NCBI RefSeq assembly: GCF_034661235.1
Contig: NZ_CP141059.1
Span: 4,482,894-4,546,893, forward strand
DNA: 64,000 nucleotides
Source: Nocardioides bizhenqiangii
GTDB taxonomy: Bacteria > Actinomycetota > Actinomycetes > Propionibacteriales > Nocardioidaceae
Reading direction: 5' to 3'
Shown: positions 26,577 to 34,699 of the stretch, in pieces
Layout of the letters: every line of letters begins with the position of its first letter
How positions within the stretch are numbered: the first letter of the stretch is position 1
Notes under the pieces: generated by a model
The model's database searches: none
What the model was told of the DNA's origin: nothing
The model's input: only the letters and a program-made list of their open reading frames with translations
Translations under genes and position numbers: made by a program

Positions 26577-27986
26577 ATGTCCCGGCGGCGCGCGATGGTG
26601 ACCACCCGCCGACTCCCTCGAGGACGACCACGACTGACCTCCGACGACCGCGAGATCGGGCGGCTCGCCGTACCCGCTTTCCTTGCGCTGGTCGCCGAGC
26701 CGCTCTTCCTCTTGGGCGACGCAGCGGTGGTCGGCCACCTCGGCACCCGCGAGCTCGCCGGTCTCGGGATCGCCGGCACGGTGCTGCAGACCATCGTCGG
26801 CCTGTGCGTCTTCCTCGCCTACGGCACCACGGCCGGGGTCGCCCGGCAACTCGGTGCGGGCCGACGGACCGCCGCCCTGGCGCAGGGGGTGGACGGGCTG
26901 TGGCTTGCCGTGGTGATCGGCGTGCCCACGACCGTCGTCGGCATCCTGCTCACGGGCCCGATGGTGGCTGCGCTCGGGCCTGGTGCGGCCGTCGCGGCCG
27001 AGGCCGAGATCTACCTCCGGATCGCGCTGCTCGGCGTGACGCCGCTGCTCGTCATGCTCGCGGCGACCGGCGTGCTGCGTGGTCTCCAGGACACCCGCAC
27101 CCCGCTGGTGGTGGCGGTGGTCGGCAACGTGGTCAACCTGGTTCTCAACGTCGTCCTGGTCTACGGCGTCGGGCCGCTGCCCCACCTCGGGATCGCCGGG
27201 TCCGCCCTCGGGTCGGTGCTGGCCCAGGTCGGCTGCGCCGCGGCGCTGGTGCTGGTGGTCGTCCGGGCCGCCCGGCGCGAGGGCGCCTCGCTCCGACCCG
27301 ACGCACCAGGGATCCGTACGGCGGCCCGGGCCGGCGTACCCCTCCTGGTCCGCACGCTCACGCTGCGCGCGTCGCTGCTGGTGACGACGTACGCCGTCGT
27401 GCTGACGGCGCAGTCCACCGCCGACGAGGCGGTGCCGATCGCGACCCACCAGCTGGCGATGACGCTGTGGACCTTCCTCGCGTTCGTGCTCGACGCGATC
27501 GCCATCGCCGCCCAGGCGATCACCGGTCGCCACCTCGGGGCGGGCGACGTCGCCGCCACGCGCGCGGTCACCCGGCGGATGGTCGGGTGGGGCGTCGTCA
27601 CCGGGGTGGCCACCGGCGTCGCGCTGGCGGCGGCGAGCCCGGTGCTCGGCGTGCTGTTCACCACCGATGACGCCGTCCGGCGGGCGCTGGTGCCCGTGCT
27701 GCTCGTCGCGGCCCTCGCCCAGCCGGTGGCCGGTGTCGTGTTCGTGCTCGACGGCGTGCTGATCGGCGCCGGCGACGGCACCTACCTGGCGTGGGCGGGA
27801 CTCGCGGTCCTCGGCGGCTACGCTCCGCTCGTGCTGGGTGCAGCGGTGGTCACCGACGACTGGGTGGGCGGCGGCCTGCCCTGGCTGTGGGCGGTCTTCG
27901 GCCTGGTGTTCATGGGTGGCCGCTTCGTCACCCTCACCCGCCGGGCGGCCAGCGACCGGTGGCTGGTGACGGGGGCCGACCGATGA
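26577..27986 (+). CDS. MATE-family efflux transporter
   Basis: Transporter of 469 residues with about twelve membrane helices in two pseudo-symmetric halves. Typical MATE/DinF stretches are AEPLFLLGDAAVVGHLGT (first helix with the conserved acidic position), RQLGAGRR and the matching ITGRHLGAGD in the second half, and RGLQDTRTPL. It exports cationic or organic compounds in exchange for protons or sodium. ATG 26577 comes directly after the DnaA-box-like sites; ATG 26595 is an alternative. It overlaps the next gene by ATGA. Confidence 0.92.
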   Translation: MSRRRAMVTTRRLPRGRPRLTSDDREIGRLAVPAFLALVAEPLFLLGDAAVVGHLGTRELAGLGIAGTVLQTIVGLCVFLAYGTTAGVARQLGAGRRTAALAQGVDGLWLAVVIGVPTTVVGILLTGPMVAALGPGAAVAAEAEIYLRIALLGVTPLLVMLAATGVLRGLQDTRTPLVVAVVGNVVNLVLNVVLVYGVGPLPHLGIAGSALGSVLAQVGCAAALVLVVVRAARREGASLRPDAPGIRTAARAGVPLLVRTLTLRASLLVTTYAVVLTAQSTADEAVPIATHQLAMTLWTFLAFVLDAIAIAAQAITGRHLGAGDVAATRAVTRRMVGWGVVTGVATGVALAAASPVLGVLFTTDDAVRRALVPVLLVAALAQPVAGVVFVLDGVLIGAGDGTYLAWAGLAVLGGYAPLVLGAAVVTDDWVGGGLPWLWAVFGLVFMGGRFVTLTRRAASDRWLVTGADR

Positions 27987-28552
27987 AGCCGCTGTACGGC
28001 GTCGCCCTCGGGCTCGTCATCATCGCCCTCTACGCCAGGTCCGGCGACTTCGACCTGCTGCCCGACCCCCTCGGCTGGACCCTGGTGCTGGTCGCGCTCA
28101 ACGTGCTCCGCCGCCGGGTCGAGCTGCGGCTCCAGGGTCCGCTCTGGGTGACCGGCGTCCTTGCCCTGGTGGCTTCCGTCGCCCTGACGGTGCCGTCGGT
28201 CCGTGAGTGGTTCGAGGACGCCGAACCCGCACTCGCGTGGGCGGTCGACGTCCCCGCGCTCGCCTTCTGCGGACTCCTGTGCGCGGCTCTCGCCTTCGCC
28301 GCCCGGACGGGCCGGGCGATCGCCGCCTTCGCCTGGTTCCAGTGGACCGCGATCGGGTTCGGCGTTTCGGTCCTCGCGCCGGTCGTCGTGATCGGCGGCG
28401 GCGTCGACGGACTCCGTGGCCCGGCCGAGCTGGTCACCGGGCTCGCCCAGCTGGGGTTGTTCATCCTCTGCCTCTGGTACGGCGGGCGGGAGTGGGCCGG
28501 TGCGCCGGAGGTCGAGGAGGCGTCCGACTCGCCCGCGGCCGCCGAGGAGTAG
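27983..28552 (+). CDS. Membrane protein coupled to the MATE transporter
   Basis: Protein of 189 residues with about five hydrophobic helices (for example VALGLVIIALYA, WVTGVLALVASVALT, VDVPALAFCGLLCAALAFA) and an acidic C-terminus. Start ATG 27983 overlaps the MATE stop as ATGA, so both are made from one mRNA. I do not recognise the family; a small accessory protein for the transporter is possible but only from position. Its stop abuts the stop of the lipoprotein gene on the other strand. Confidence 0.7.
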   Translation: MKPLYGVALGLVIIALYARSGDFDLLPDPLGWTLVLVALNVLRRRVELRLQGPLWVTGVLALVASVALTVPSVREWFEDAEPALAWAVDVPALAFCGLLCAALAFAARTGRAIAAFAWFQWTAIGFGVSVLAPVVVIGGGVDGLRGPAELVTGLAQLGLFILCLWYGGREWAGAPEVEEASDSPAAAEE

Positions 28553-29194
28553 TCAGCCGCCCAGCACACCCAGCGCCGTCTCCGCCAGCGCGATGCTCTG
28601 CTGCATCGGGTCGCCCTGGAAGTCGACGCCGTCCTCGTACTCGAGGTCGATGTCGAAGATGTAGGCCTCGGTGCAGACTCGCAGTGTCGCCTCCAGCGGC
28701 GGCGCGTCGTCGCGGTCCCACCACGCCTCGACCGCGCCCGGCACCTCCACCGGCGTCACCGTCGACGCGATCGCCCGCGGCTCCGGGCACTGGAACTCAC
28801 CGGCCGTGAAGTCGTCCGGGCCGGTCAGCGCGAAGTCGACCTCGACCAGGTCCTCGGCCTCGAAGTTGCAGTCGTCGCTCTGCCACACGATGTCCTGCTC
28901 CGTGGTGCCACCGCCACCGAGCGACGGCTCGCCGAACGGCACCCCGAAGGCAGCCTCCACGTCCGCGGGTGTCAGCACGTCGCACGCGGGCGGCAGCCCG
29001 GCAGACGTGTCGGTCGTCGCCTCGGAGGTCGCCTCGGACGTCGTCGCGCTCGTCTCCGCGTTCGACGCGTCGGGCAGGTCCGGCGATGACGAAGTGGGCG
29101 GACTGTTCTCCGGATCGTCGTCCTCGCCGCAGCCGGCCAGGACCGGCGCGAGCAGCAGTACGGCGATCGCCAGGAACCCTCGATGTGACCTCAT
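28553..29194 (-). CDS. Secreted lipoprotein of unknown function
   Basis: Protein of 213 residues beginning at ATG 29194: signal peptide with lipobox LAGC near residue 22 (AIAVLLLAPVLAGCGED), a Ser/Thr/Asp-rich linker to ~66, then a folded domain opening with ACDVLTPADVEAAFGVPFGEP. That opening is typical of actinobacterial DUF3558-like lipoproteins. Paired Cys residues could form disulfides outside the membrane. It lies leftward after the rplI gene but is separated from it by about 150 bases and probably has its own promoter. Confidence 0.75.
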   Translation of the reverse strand: MRSHRGFLAIAVLLLAPVLAGCGEDDDPENSPPTSSSPDLPDASNAETSATTSEATSEATTDTSAGLPPACDVLTPADVEAAFGVPFGEPSLGGGGTTEQDIVWQSDDCNFEAEDLVEVDFALTGPDDFTAGEFQCPEPRAIASTVTPVEVPGAVEAWWDRDDAPPLEATLRVCTEAYIFDIDLEYEDGVDFQGDPMQQSIALAETALGVLGG

Positions 29195-29347
29195 GGGCCG
29201 ATTGTGTCGCGATCCGCCGGACAAATGCGCGTCGTACCTGACCTGGATGTCGTGATTTCGCCGATAAACGACATCTGGGTCAGGGACGACGAACGGCCGG
29301 CCCCCGCAGGGACCGGCCGTCCGGATGTCGTGCAGTGCTGCGAGACG

Positions 29348-29794
29348 TCAGGCGGGGATCACGTTGAGCGCGACCGCCGCGGACACGTCGTCGTGCAGCT
29401 TGATCGAGACCTGGTGGGAACCGAGGGTCTTGATCGGGCTGCCGAGGATGATCGTCCGCTTGTCGATCGACTCACCGGTGACCTCGCCGAGCGCCTCGGC
29501 GACGTCGCCGACGGTGACGGCACCGAAGAGGCGCCCGCCCTGGCCGGCCTTGACCTTGACGTCGACCGGTGCCTGCTCGAGCTTGGCCTTGATCTCGGAG
29601 GCGTGCGCCTCGTCGCGGACGGCGCGGGCCGAACGGGCCTTCTTGATCGCGTCGGCCTGGCTCTGGGCGCCGCGGCTCCAGCGGATCGCGAGGCCCTGCG
29701 GGATCAGGTAGTTGCGGCCGTAGCCGTCCTTGACCTCGATCACGTCGCCGGCGGCGCCGACTCCCTCGACCTCCTGGGTCAGGATGATCTTCAT
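29348..29794 (-). CDS. rplI: 50S ribosomal protein L9
   Basis: Protein of 148 residues with the L9 N-terminal domain [32 protein letters not shown], the long connecting helix and the C-terminal RNA-binding domain. Length is standard. ATG 29794 follows a GGAGGAGAACAC ribosome site. It is the last gene in the rpsF-ssb-rpsR-rplI cluster, 23 bases after rpsR. Confidence 0.98.
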   Translation of the reverse strand: MKIILTQEVEGVGAAGDVIEVKDGYGRNYLIPQGLAIRWSRGAQSQADAIKKARSARAVRDEAHASEIKAKLEQAPVDVKVKAGQGGRLFGAVTVGDVAEALGEVTGESIDKRTIILGSPIKTLGSHQVSIKLHDDVSAAVALNVIPA

Positions 29795-29817
29795 GTGTTC
29801 TCCTCCTCGAGCCCGGA

Positions 29818-30054
29818 TCAGCGGCCGGTGGCCGTGTAGGGCAGCAGGGCGACCTCGCGTGCGTTCTTGACGGCGATCGCGACGTCCCGCTGGTGCTGGA
29901 CGCAGTTGCCGGTCACGCGCCGCGCGCGGATCTTGCCGCGGTCGGAGATGAACTTGCGGAGCAGGGCGGTGTCCTTGTAGTCGACACCGGTCGCCTTCTC
30001 CTTGCAGAACTGGCAAACCTTCTTCTTCGGCTTGCGGATGACTGGCTTAGCCAT
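29818..30054 (-). CDS. rpsR: 30S ribosomal protein S18
   Basis: Protein of 78 residues, normal for bacterial S18. The pattern [19 protein letters not shown] followed by [11 protein letters not shown] and [12 protein letters not shown] is diagnostic. The two N-terminal Cys residues plus the C/H near NCVQHQ are consistent with the zinc-binding (C+) form. S18 binds S6 on the small subunit. It lies between ssb and rplI; a dispersed repeat separates it from ssb. Confidence 0.97.
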   Translation of the reverse strand: MAKPVIRKPKKKVCQFCKEKATGVDYKDTALLRKFISDRGKIRARRVTGNCVQHQRDVAIAVKNAREVALLPYTATGR

Positions 30055-30140
30055 TGTGGTGCTCCTCCTCAGAGCCCGCCCCCGTCAGTCGATCGAGGGC
30101 GGAATGGTGGTGGTTAGTGTCTTTCTAGGCTGATTGCCTT

Positions 30141-30193
30141 GATCTCGATACGCGGGTCACGGCTTCGTTCCTCAGCCGTGCCGCTACTCGATC
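30141..30193 (+). repeat. REP-like dispersed repeat, copy A
   Basis: Sequence opening TCTCGATACGC and closing GCTACTCGA, with an inner imperfect hairpin (CACGGCTTCG with CAGCCGTG). The complement of 32224-32280 matches it closely, and 32326-32405 shares both ends. It lies in the ssb-rpsR gap and may help end or stabilise the transcript. Confidence 0.7.
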
Positions 30194-30235
30194 TTGCCGC
30201 TGCCTCCGACGCCTCGCAGGCTCGGCGTCGGGCGG

Positions 30236-30805
30236 CTAAAAGGGCGGTTCGTCGCTGCCGCCGACGCCCGGGGCACCCCACGGGTCGCCTGCCGGAGCGC
30301 TGCCGCCCTGACCGCTGGCGGCCTGGCCGCCCTCGGCCGGACCGGACGAGGCCCACGGGTCCGCGGCCGGTGCGCCGCCGCCGGAGTATCCGCCGCCGGC
30401 CTGACCGCCGCCCTGGCTGCCGTAACCGCCGCCGCCCGAGCGCTGTGCGCGGGTGACCTTGGCGGTGGCGTACTTGAGGGACGGGCCGACTTCCTCGACG
30501 TCGATCTCGAAGACGGTGCGCTTCTCACCTTCGCGGGTCTCGTACTGCCGCGACTTCAGCCGGCCCTGGACGACGACGCGCATCCCCTTCTGCAGGGACT
30601 CCGCGACGTTCTCAGCGGCCTGGCGCCACACCGAGCAGGAGAGGAACAGCGCGTCGCCGTCCTTCCACTCGTTCGACTGCTTGTCGAAGGTGCGCGGCGT
30701 CGACGCGATCCGGAAGTTCGCCACGGCCGCACCCGAGGGGGTGAAGCGCAGCTCCGGGTCGTCGACGAGGTTGCCGACGACGGTGATGACGGTCTCGCCT
30801 GCCAT
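30236..30805 (-). CDS. ssb: Single-stranded DNA-binding protein
   Basis: Protein of 189 residues: OB fold at ~1-110 ([33 protein letters not shown] and [21 protein letters not shown]), a Gly/Gln-rich flexible tail, and the acidic tip DEPPF that recruits replication and repair proteins. It sits between rpsF and rpsR as in most bacteria. The tail gives a GC-rich, low-complexity DNA stretch from about 30250 to 30440. Confidence 0.97.
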   Translation of the reverse strand: MAGETVITVVGNLVDDPELRFTPSGAAVANFRIASTPRTFDKQSNEWKDGDALFLSCSVWRQAAENVAESLQKGMRVVVQGRLKSRQYETREGEKRTVFEIDVEEVGPSLKYATAKVTRAQRSGGGGYGSQGGGQAGGGYSGGGAPAADPWASSGPAEGGQAASGQGGSAPAGDPWGAPGVGGSDEPPF

Positions 30806-30918
30806 GTCAGGTCTCCCTAGTTGAGTGGGGCTAGCGTTCGGTGATCGGTGATCGTGTGGCGCTCATCGTGTCGTGGCCGACCGACAATCGGTAGGCCCAT
30901 TCCACAGCGCCGCTCGGA

Positions 30919-31206
30919 TCAGACCGTCGGACGCAGGACCTTCGTGCGCAGGATGGCCTCGTTGAGACCCAGCTGACGGTCGAACTCGGCAACGGTCGCC
31001 GGGGTCGCGGTCAGGTTGATGACGGCGTAGATGCCTTCGGCGTTCTTGTCGATCTCGTAGGCGAGACGACGACGACCCCAGATGTCGACGTTGTCGACGG
31101 TGCCGCCGTCCTTGCGGACGACGTTGAGGTACTTGTCGAGCGACGGCTCGACCGTGCGCTCGTCGAGGCTCGGATCGAGGATGACCATGACTTCGTATGC
31201 ACGCAA
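30919..31206 (-). CDS. rpsF: 30S ribosomal protein S6
   Basis: Protein of 95 residues with the S6 signature [15 protein letters not shown] and the [12 protein letters not shown] motif. The start is best taken as TTG 31206, six bases after GGAG; that gives the standard length and the usual first residue before RAYEV. The upstream GTG 31218 touches its own ribosome site and would add four residues not seen in homologues. First gene of the rpsF-ssb-rpsR-rplI cluster. Confidence 0.95.
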   Translation of the reverse strand: MRAYEVMVILDPSLDERTVEPSLDKYLNVVRKDGGTVDNVDIWGRRRLAYEIDKNAEGIYAVINLTATPATVAEFDRQLGLNEAILRTKVLRPTV

Positions 31207-31235
31207 AGCGGTCTCCACCTCCTCTGGACTAGGCG

Positions 31236-31254
31236 GCCACGGACTCTCCGTGGC
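31236..31254 (-). promoter_or_regulatory. Hairpin in the rpsF leader
   Basis: Perfect 8 bp palindrome GCCACGGA / TCCGTGGC with a 3-base loop, about 10 bases before the AGGAGG ribosome site of rpsF. Leaders of rpsF are known to bind the S6:S18 dimer in several bacteria; whether this hairpin is such a site is not shown by the sequence. Confidence 0.4.
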
Positions 31255-31361
31255 AGGAGGGCTCTGCAGTCGCGACTCCCCCTATGGGAGCGCGACGGGT
31301 CAGGTTAGCAACGAGGTACGGCGCCCGCCCAATCGTCGGTGCCGGCTCCTAGTCTGGGGCC

Positions 31362-32168
31362 ATGAGCGAGACCAGTGCCCTCCGCATCGGCGCCCACGTC
31401 GAACAGACCGACCCGATCGCCGAGGCCAGGGCCCGTAGCGCCCCGCTGGTGCAGTTCTTCCTCGGCAACCCGCAGTCCTTCAAGGGTCCGGTGGTCGCCT
31501 ACGAAGGTGGGCCCGAGCGGCTGCGCGCCGACGCAGAGGCGGCCGGCGTCGACCTCTACGTCCACGCGCCGTACCTCATCAACGTCGCGACCACGAACAA
31601 CCGGCAGCGGATACCGGGTCGCAAGCTGCTCCAGCAGCACATGGACGCCGCCGCCGAGATCGGCGCGAAGGGGCTCATCGTCCACGGCGGCCACGTGCAG
31701 GACGACGACGACCCGGCGAAGGGCTTCGACAACTGGCGCAAGGCGGTCGAGGCGACCGACATCAAGATCCCGCTGCTGATCGAGAACACCGCCGGTGGCA
31801 CCAACGCGATGACCCGCTACCTCGAGCGGATCGCCGGGGTGTGGGCGGCCATCGACGGCACCGAGGGCGCCGACCTGGTCGGCTTCTGCCTCGACACCTG
31901 CCACGCCCACGCCGGCGGCAACCCGCTCGAGACGATCGTCGACGACGTCCGCAAGATCACCGGCCGGATCGACCTGGTCCACTGCAACGACAGTCGCGAC
32001 GACTTCGACTCCGGTGCCGACCGGCACGCCAACTTCGGGGCCGGCCGGATCGACCCCGACCTGCTGGCGGCCGTCGTGCGCGACGCGGGCGCTCCTGTCG
32101 TGTGCGAGACGCCCGGCGGCGCCGAGCAGCACCTCGCCGACTTCGCCTGGCTGAGGTCACGCCTCTGA
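31362..32168 (+). CDS. nfo: Endonuclease IV (AP endonuclease)
   Basis: Protein of 268 residues of the TIM-barrel AP-endonuclease family 2. Metal-binding motifs are present in order: VHAPYLINVA, VHGGHVQ, ENTAGG, CLDTCHAHAGG, VHCNDS, DRHANFGAG and VCETPGG. It cuts DNA at abasic sites in base-excision repair. The start ATG 31362 has no ribosome site but lies 6 bases after TAGTCT, a good -10 box, so the mRNA is probably leaderless. The last codons lie inside a 14-base tandem duplication at 32151-32178 that does not change the protein end. Confidence 0.94.
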   Translation: MSETSALRIGAHVEQTDPIAEARARSAPLVQFFLGNPQSFKGPVVAYEGGPERLRADAEAAGVDLYVHAPYLINVATTNNRQRIPGRKLLQQHMDAAAEIGAKGLIVHGGHVQDDDDPAKGFDNWRKAVEATDIKIPLLIENTAGGTNAMTRYLERIAGVWAAIDGTEGADLVGFCLDTCHAHAGGNPLETIVDDVRKITGRIDLVHCNDSRDDFDSGADRHANFGAGRIDPDLLAAVVRDAGAPVVCETPGGAEQHLADFAWLRSRL

Positions 32169-32176
32169 GGTCACGC

Positions 32177-32213
32177 CTCTGAGTGCGTCCGAGGGACGAG
32201 GATGCACTCAGAG
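32177..32213 (+). terminator. Terminator hairpin after nfo
   Basis: Inverted repeat with 14-base arms (CTCTGAGTGCGTCC with GGATGCACTCAGAG, one position pairing as G-U in RNA) and a 9-base loop, nine bases after the nfo stop codon. No long U-run. Confidence 0.7.
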
Positions 32214-32223
32214 CAAGGCGGGA

Positions 32224-32280
32224 GGTCGAGTAGCGCCATGGCTGAGCTTGCGAAGCCGTGATGCGCGTATCGAGACCCGG
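32224..32280 (-). repeat. REP-like dispersed repeat, copy B
   Basis: Inverted copy of the repeat at 30141-30193: its complement opens TCTCGATACGCGC, passes CACGGCTTCGC and CTCAGCC, and ends CGCTACTCGACC. It follows directly on the nfo terminator. Confidence 0.7.
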
Positions 32281-32325
32281 TGAGGTGCCTGCCGGCGGTG
32301 GGAACGGCCGACAGCACCGTTGCGG

Positions 32326-32405
32326 CGTCTCGATACGCCCTCGCGCCAGAGCGCTCGGGCTACTCGACGAGCGGGGCGCTCGGGCTACTCGACGAGCGAG
32401 GGCGC
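32326..32405 (+). repeat. REP-like dispersed repeat, copy C with internal duplication
   Basis: Third copy, opening TCTCGATACGCCC. A 23-base part (starting GCGCTCGGGCTACTCG) occurs twice, at 32351-32373 and 32376-32398. On the minus strand the second copy encodes the last residues and stop codon of the MFS gene. Confidence 0.7.
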
Positions 32406-33632
32406 GGGCTCCGGGCGCCGGTCGATCTCCCGCCAGCGCGGGTCGACGGCAGGCAGCATCGTGACCAGGAAGTACGCCGCGCCGGTGGCGAGCATCGCGA
32501 AGGTGAGCCCCTGCCAGGACACCAGCGCACCGCCGAGCAGACCGCCGAACGGCATCAGCGCCCAGCACATCGCCGTGGTCAGGGAGGAGACCCGCCCGAG
32601 AAGCGGGTCCGGGATCCGCTCGAAGATCACCGCTCCCAGCACCGGGTTGAGGAACCCGGAGGCGAAGCCGCCGACCACGACCACCAGCCCGACCAGCCAC
32701 GCCGGCGAGTCGTAGGCGAACACCGCGAACCGCGGCGCACCGGCCAGCAGGAACGCGACCAGGTAGACCCAGAACCGTGGCAGCCGCGCCGCCCACGCCG
32801 CCGCACACACCGATCCGAGCGCCGAGGCGCCGGCGAACACTGCGAAGACGGTGCCGAGCCCAGCGGCGCCGGCACCGTACTCCTTCGCCCAGACCGGCAT
32901 CAGCACCGCCGCCCACGCCGCGTCGAGCAGGTTCGTCAGCGCCACCATCACCGTGATCGCGAGCAGCACCGGGTCGCGCCGGAGGAAGTCCCACCCCTCG
33001 CGCAGCTGGACGAGGTACGGCGCCGGGTCGCGCTCCTCCTCCTCCACGAGCCCGGCCGGCCGCATCGCCACCGTCGCCCACGCGAGGACGGCGGCCGCGA
33101 CGCCGAAGCTGACAGCGTCGACGAGCAGGGCGTTGGCCGCGCCGACCAACGTGACGAGCGCTCCAGCCAGAGCGGCCCCGAGCAGGGTCGCCGTCCGCTC
33201 GACGGTGCTGGAGAGGCCGGTCGCCCGCTCGATCGGGACCTCCGCCGTCGCCGCGAGCTGCGGGATCAGCGCGTGCTTGGCTGCGTCGCCCGGCCCGCGC
33301 AGGCCGCCGGCCACCGCGACCAGCGCCAGGAGCACGGGAAAGGCCAGCAGGTCGGCACCGTGCAGCAGCGGGATCGCGCCGACGACGACCACGCTCCCGA
33401 GGTCGCAGGTGATCGCCACCCGGCGCGCACCGACCCGGTCGATCACCGGCCCGCCGAGCACCTTCAGGACGACGAGCGGCAGCATCTCGGCGAGCGCGAC
33501 CAGCCCGGTCAGGGTCGGGCTGCCCGTCGTGGTCAGCACGAACCACGGGATCGCGATCATCGAGACCCGGGTGCCGACGAGCGAGATCGCGTCGGCGGTC
33601 AGCCACCCGTAGAGCGGCCGACGCGCGCTCAT
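32385..33632 (-). CDS. MFS transporter
   Basis: Transporter of 415 residues with about twelve helices and the MFS loop motif GGPVIDRVGARRVAI (~55-69). The closest recognisable group is the drug-exporter-like MFS_1/MFS_3 set. Its ATG 33632 overlaps the stop of the ArsR-type regulator gene as ATGA, so regulator and exporter are one operon. The C-terminal residues PSLVE and the stop come from a REP-like repeat, which means the original end was probably replaced. Substrate unknown. Confidence 0.9.
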   Translation of the reverse strand: MSARRPLYGWLTADAISLVGTRVSMIAIPWFVLTTTGSPTLTGLVALAEMLPLVVLKVLGGPVIDRVGARRVAITCDLGSVVVVGAIPLLHGADLLAFPVLLALVAVAGGLRGPGDAAKHALIPQLAATAEVPIERATGLSSTVERTATLLGAALAGALVTLVGAANALLVDAVSFGVAAAVLAWATVAMRPAGLVEEEERDPAPYLVQLREGWDFLRRDPVLLAITVMVALTNLLDAAWAAVLMPVWAKEYGAGAAGLGTVFAVFAGASALGSVCAAAWAARLPRFWVYLVAFLLAGAPRFAVFAYDSPAWLVGLVVVVGGFASGFLNPVLGAVIFERIPDPLLGRVSSLTTAMCWALMPFGGLLGGALVSWQGLTFAMLATGAAYFLVTMLPAVDPRWREIDRRPEPAPSLVE

Positions 33633-34198
33633 TCCTCCCCGCCCAGGCGCCCCGGCTGCGGGAAGGCGCTGATCTGGAGGACGAAGTCCACGGCGTCCTC
33701 GGTGTCCTCGTCCTCGGCGGCCGCGGCGATCTCGGCGAGTGCCTCCGTCACCGCTCGTGCCTTGCCGGGCGAGAGCCGCACCAGCCAGTCGCTGAAGGTC
33801 ACCGACTTCCGCCACTCCTGCGGCAGCAGCGGGAGCTCCTCGACCGCGCGCTGCAGCCGCTCGGTGTAGACGGTCACGACCGCCTGGAGGTAGGCGTCGA
33901 GCGTCTCCTGCGCCTCGCGGTCGGCCGGGTCCGGCTCGTCGGTCTGGGTGGAACGGTGCGCGGCCCGCCACCACCGGTCGCGCCCGTTCCCACGCTCGGT
34001 GTCCTCGACCACGAAGCCGTGCTGCGCCAGCTGGCGCAGGTGGTACGACGTCGCCCCGCTGTTGAGCCCGAGCCGGGTCGCCAGGGTGGTGGCCGTGGCG
34101 GGGCCGTCGATGCGCAGCAGGCCGAGCATCCGGAGCCGGACCGGGTGCGCCAGGGCACGCAGCATGGCCGGGGTGGGCGTGATCGTGGTGAGGTCCAC
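33629..34198 (-). CDS. ArsR-type winged-helix regulator
   Basis: Regulator of 189 residues. The N-terminal winged helix (~5-75) contains LRALAHPVRLRMLGLLRIDGPATATTLATRL and SGATSYHLRQLAQHGFVVED, typical of the ArsR/DUF-type HTH_20 group; the rest is an acidic helical domain that may bind a ligand or dimerise. It overlaps the MFS gene by ATGA. Two palindromes directly upstream (34218-34235) are likely operators for autorepression. Confidence 0.88.
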   Translation of the reverse strand: MDLTTITPTPAMLRALAHPVRLRMLGLLRIDGPATATTLATRLGLNSGATSYHLRQLAQHGFVVEDTERGNGRDRWWRAAHRSTQTDEPDPADREAQETLDAYLQAVVTVYTERLQRAVEELPLLPQEWRKSVTFSDWLVRLSPGKARAVTEALAEIAAAAEDEDTEDAVDFVLQISAFPQPGRLGGEE

Positions 34199-34217
34199 GC
34201 CGTCACGCTACAACTGC

Positions 34218-34235
34218 AAACGTTTCTTTGCAAAG
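34218..34235. promoter_or_regulatory. Operator-like palindromes upstream of the ArsR gene
   Basis: Adjacent perfect palindromes AAACGTTT (34218-34225) and CTTTGCAAAG (34226-34235), AT-rich in a GC-rich region, about 20 bases before the regulator start. A related TTTG recurs at 34241-34244. Binding by the regulator is inference. Confidence 0.5.
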
Positions 34236-34245
34236 AGTTCTTTGG

Positions 34246-34665
34246 CTATGCGGGCTTCCAGCCGAGGTTGGACGCGACCCGCTCCAGCGACGCGAACAGG
34301 CGGTCCTTCTCCTCCTGGGGCAAGCTCTCGAACGCGCGGCTGTGGATGTCGTCGATCGCCTGCTCCTCCACCTGGTCGACGCGCTCCCGCCCTCGGTCCG
34401 TGAGCCGGTACTCGTTCGCCCGGTGCTCGACCAGGCCGCCCCCGACGACACGATCGACCATGGCATCCGGGGTGTCGTTCCCGACCAGGAACGGGGCCAG
34501 GCTTTCCCGGAGGGAGTCGTCGGCGACGGCGCCGACCTCCAGCCGGGTCAGCACGTGCCACTGTCCGCGGTCGAGGCCGGCGGCCTCCGCGGCCCGCGCG
34601 AACTCGTCCTGGAGAAGGGTGTCCAAGGTTCTCGCCCAGTAGCTGAGCGGTAGTGGTGCGGTCAT
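34246..34665 (-). CDS. MarR-like winged-helix regulator
   Basis: Protein of 139 residues with the MarR helix pattern: YWARTLDTLLQDEFARAAEAAGLDRGQWHVLTRLE, a recognition region near DTPDAMVDRVVGGGLVEHR and a wing in YRLTDRGRERV. It could respond to phenolic or drug-like ligands. The gene starts (ATG 34665) divergently from the FemX gene 34 bases away and lies upstream of the ArsR-MFS pair, so it may control either. Confidence 0.75.
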   Translation of the reverse strand: MTAPLPLSYWARTLDTLLQDEFARAAEAAGLDRGQWHVLTRLEVGAVADDSLRESLAPFLVGNDTPDAMVDRVVGGGLVEHRANEYRLTDRGRERVDQVEEQAIDDIHSRAFESLPQEEKDRLFASLERVASNLGWKPA

Positions 34666-34699
34666 GAGCGGTCAGTACCCAGACCGATACGCTCGACGC

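Noticed and set aside
32151-32178. 14-base tandem duplication at the nfo end
   Set aside because: It leaves the protein end unchanged and is short; recorded in the nfo entry but not treated as a functional element.
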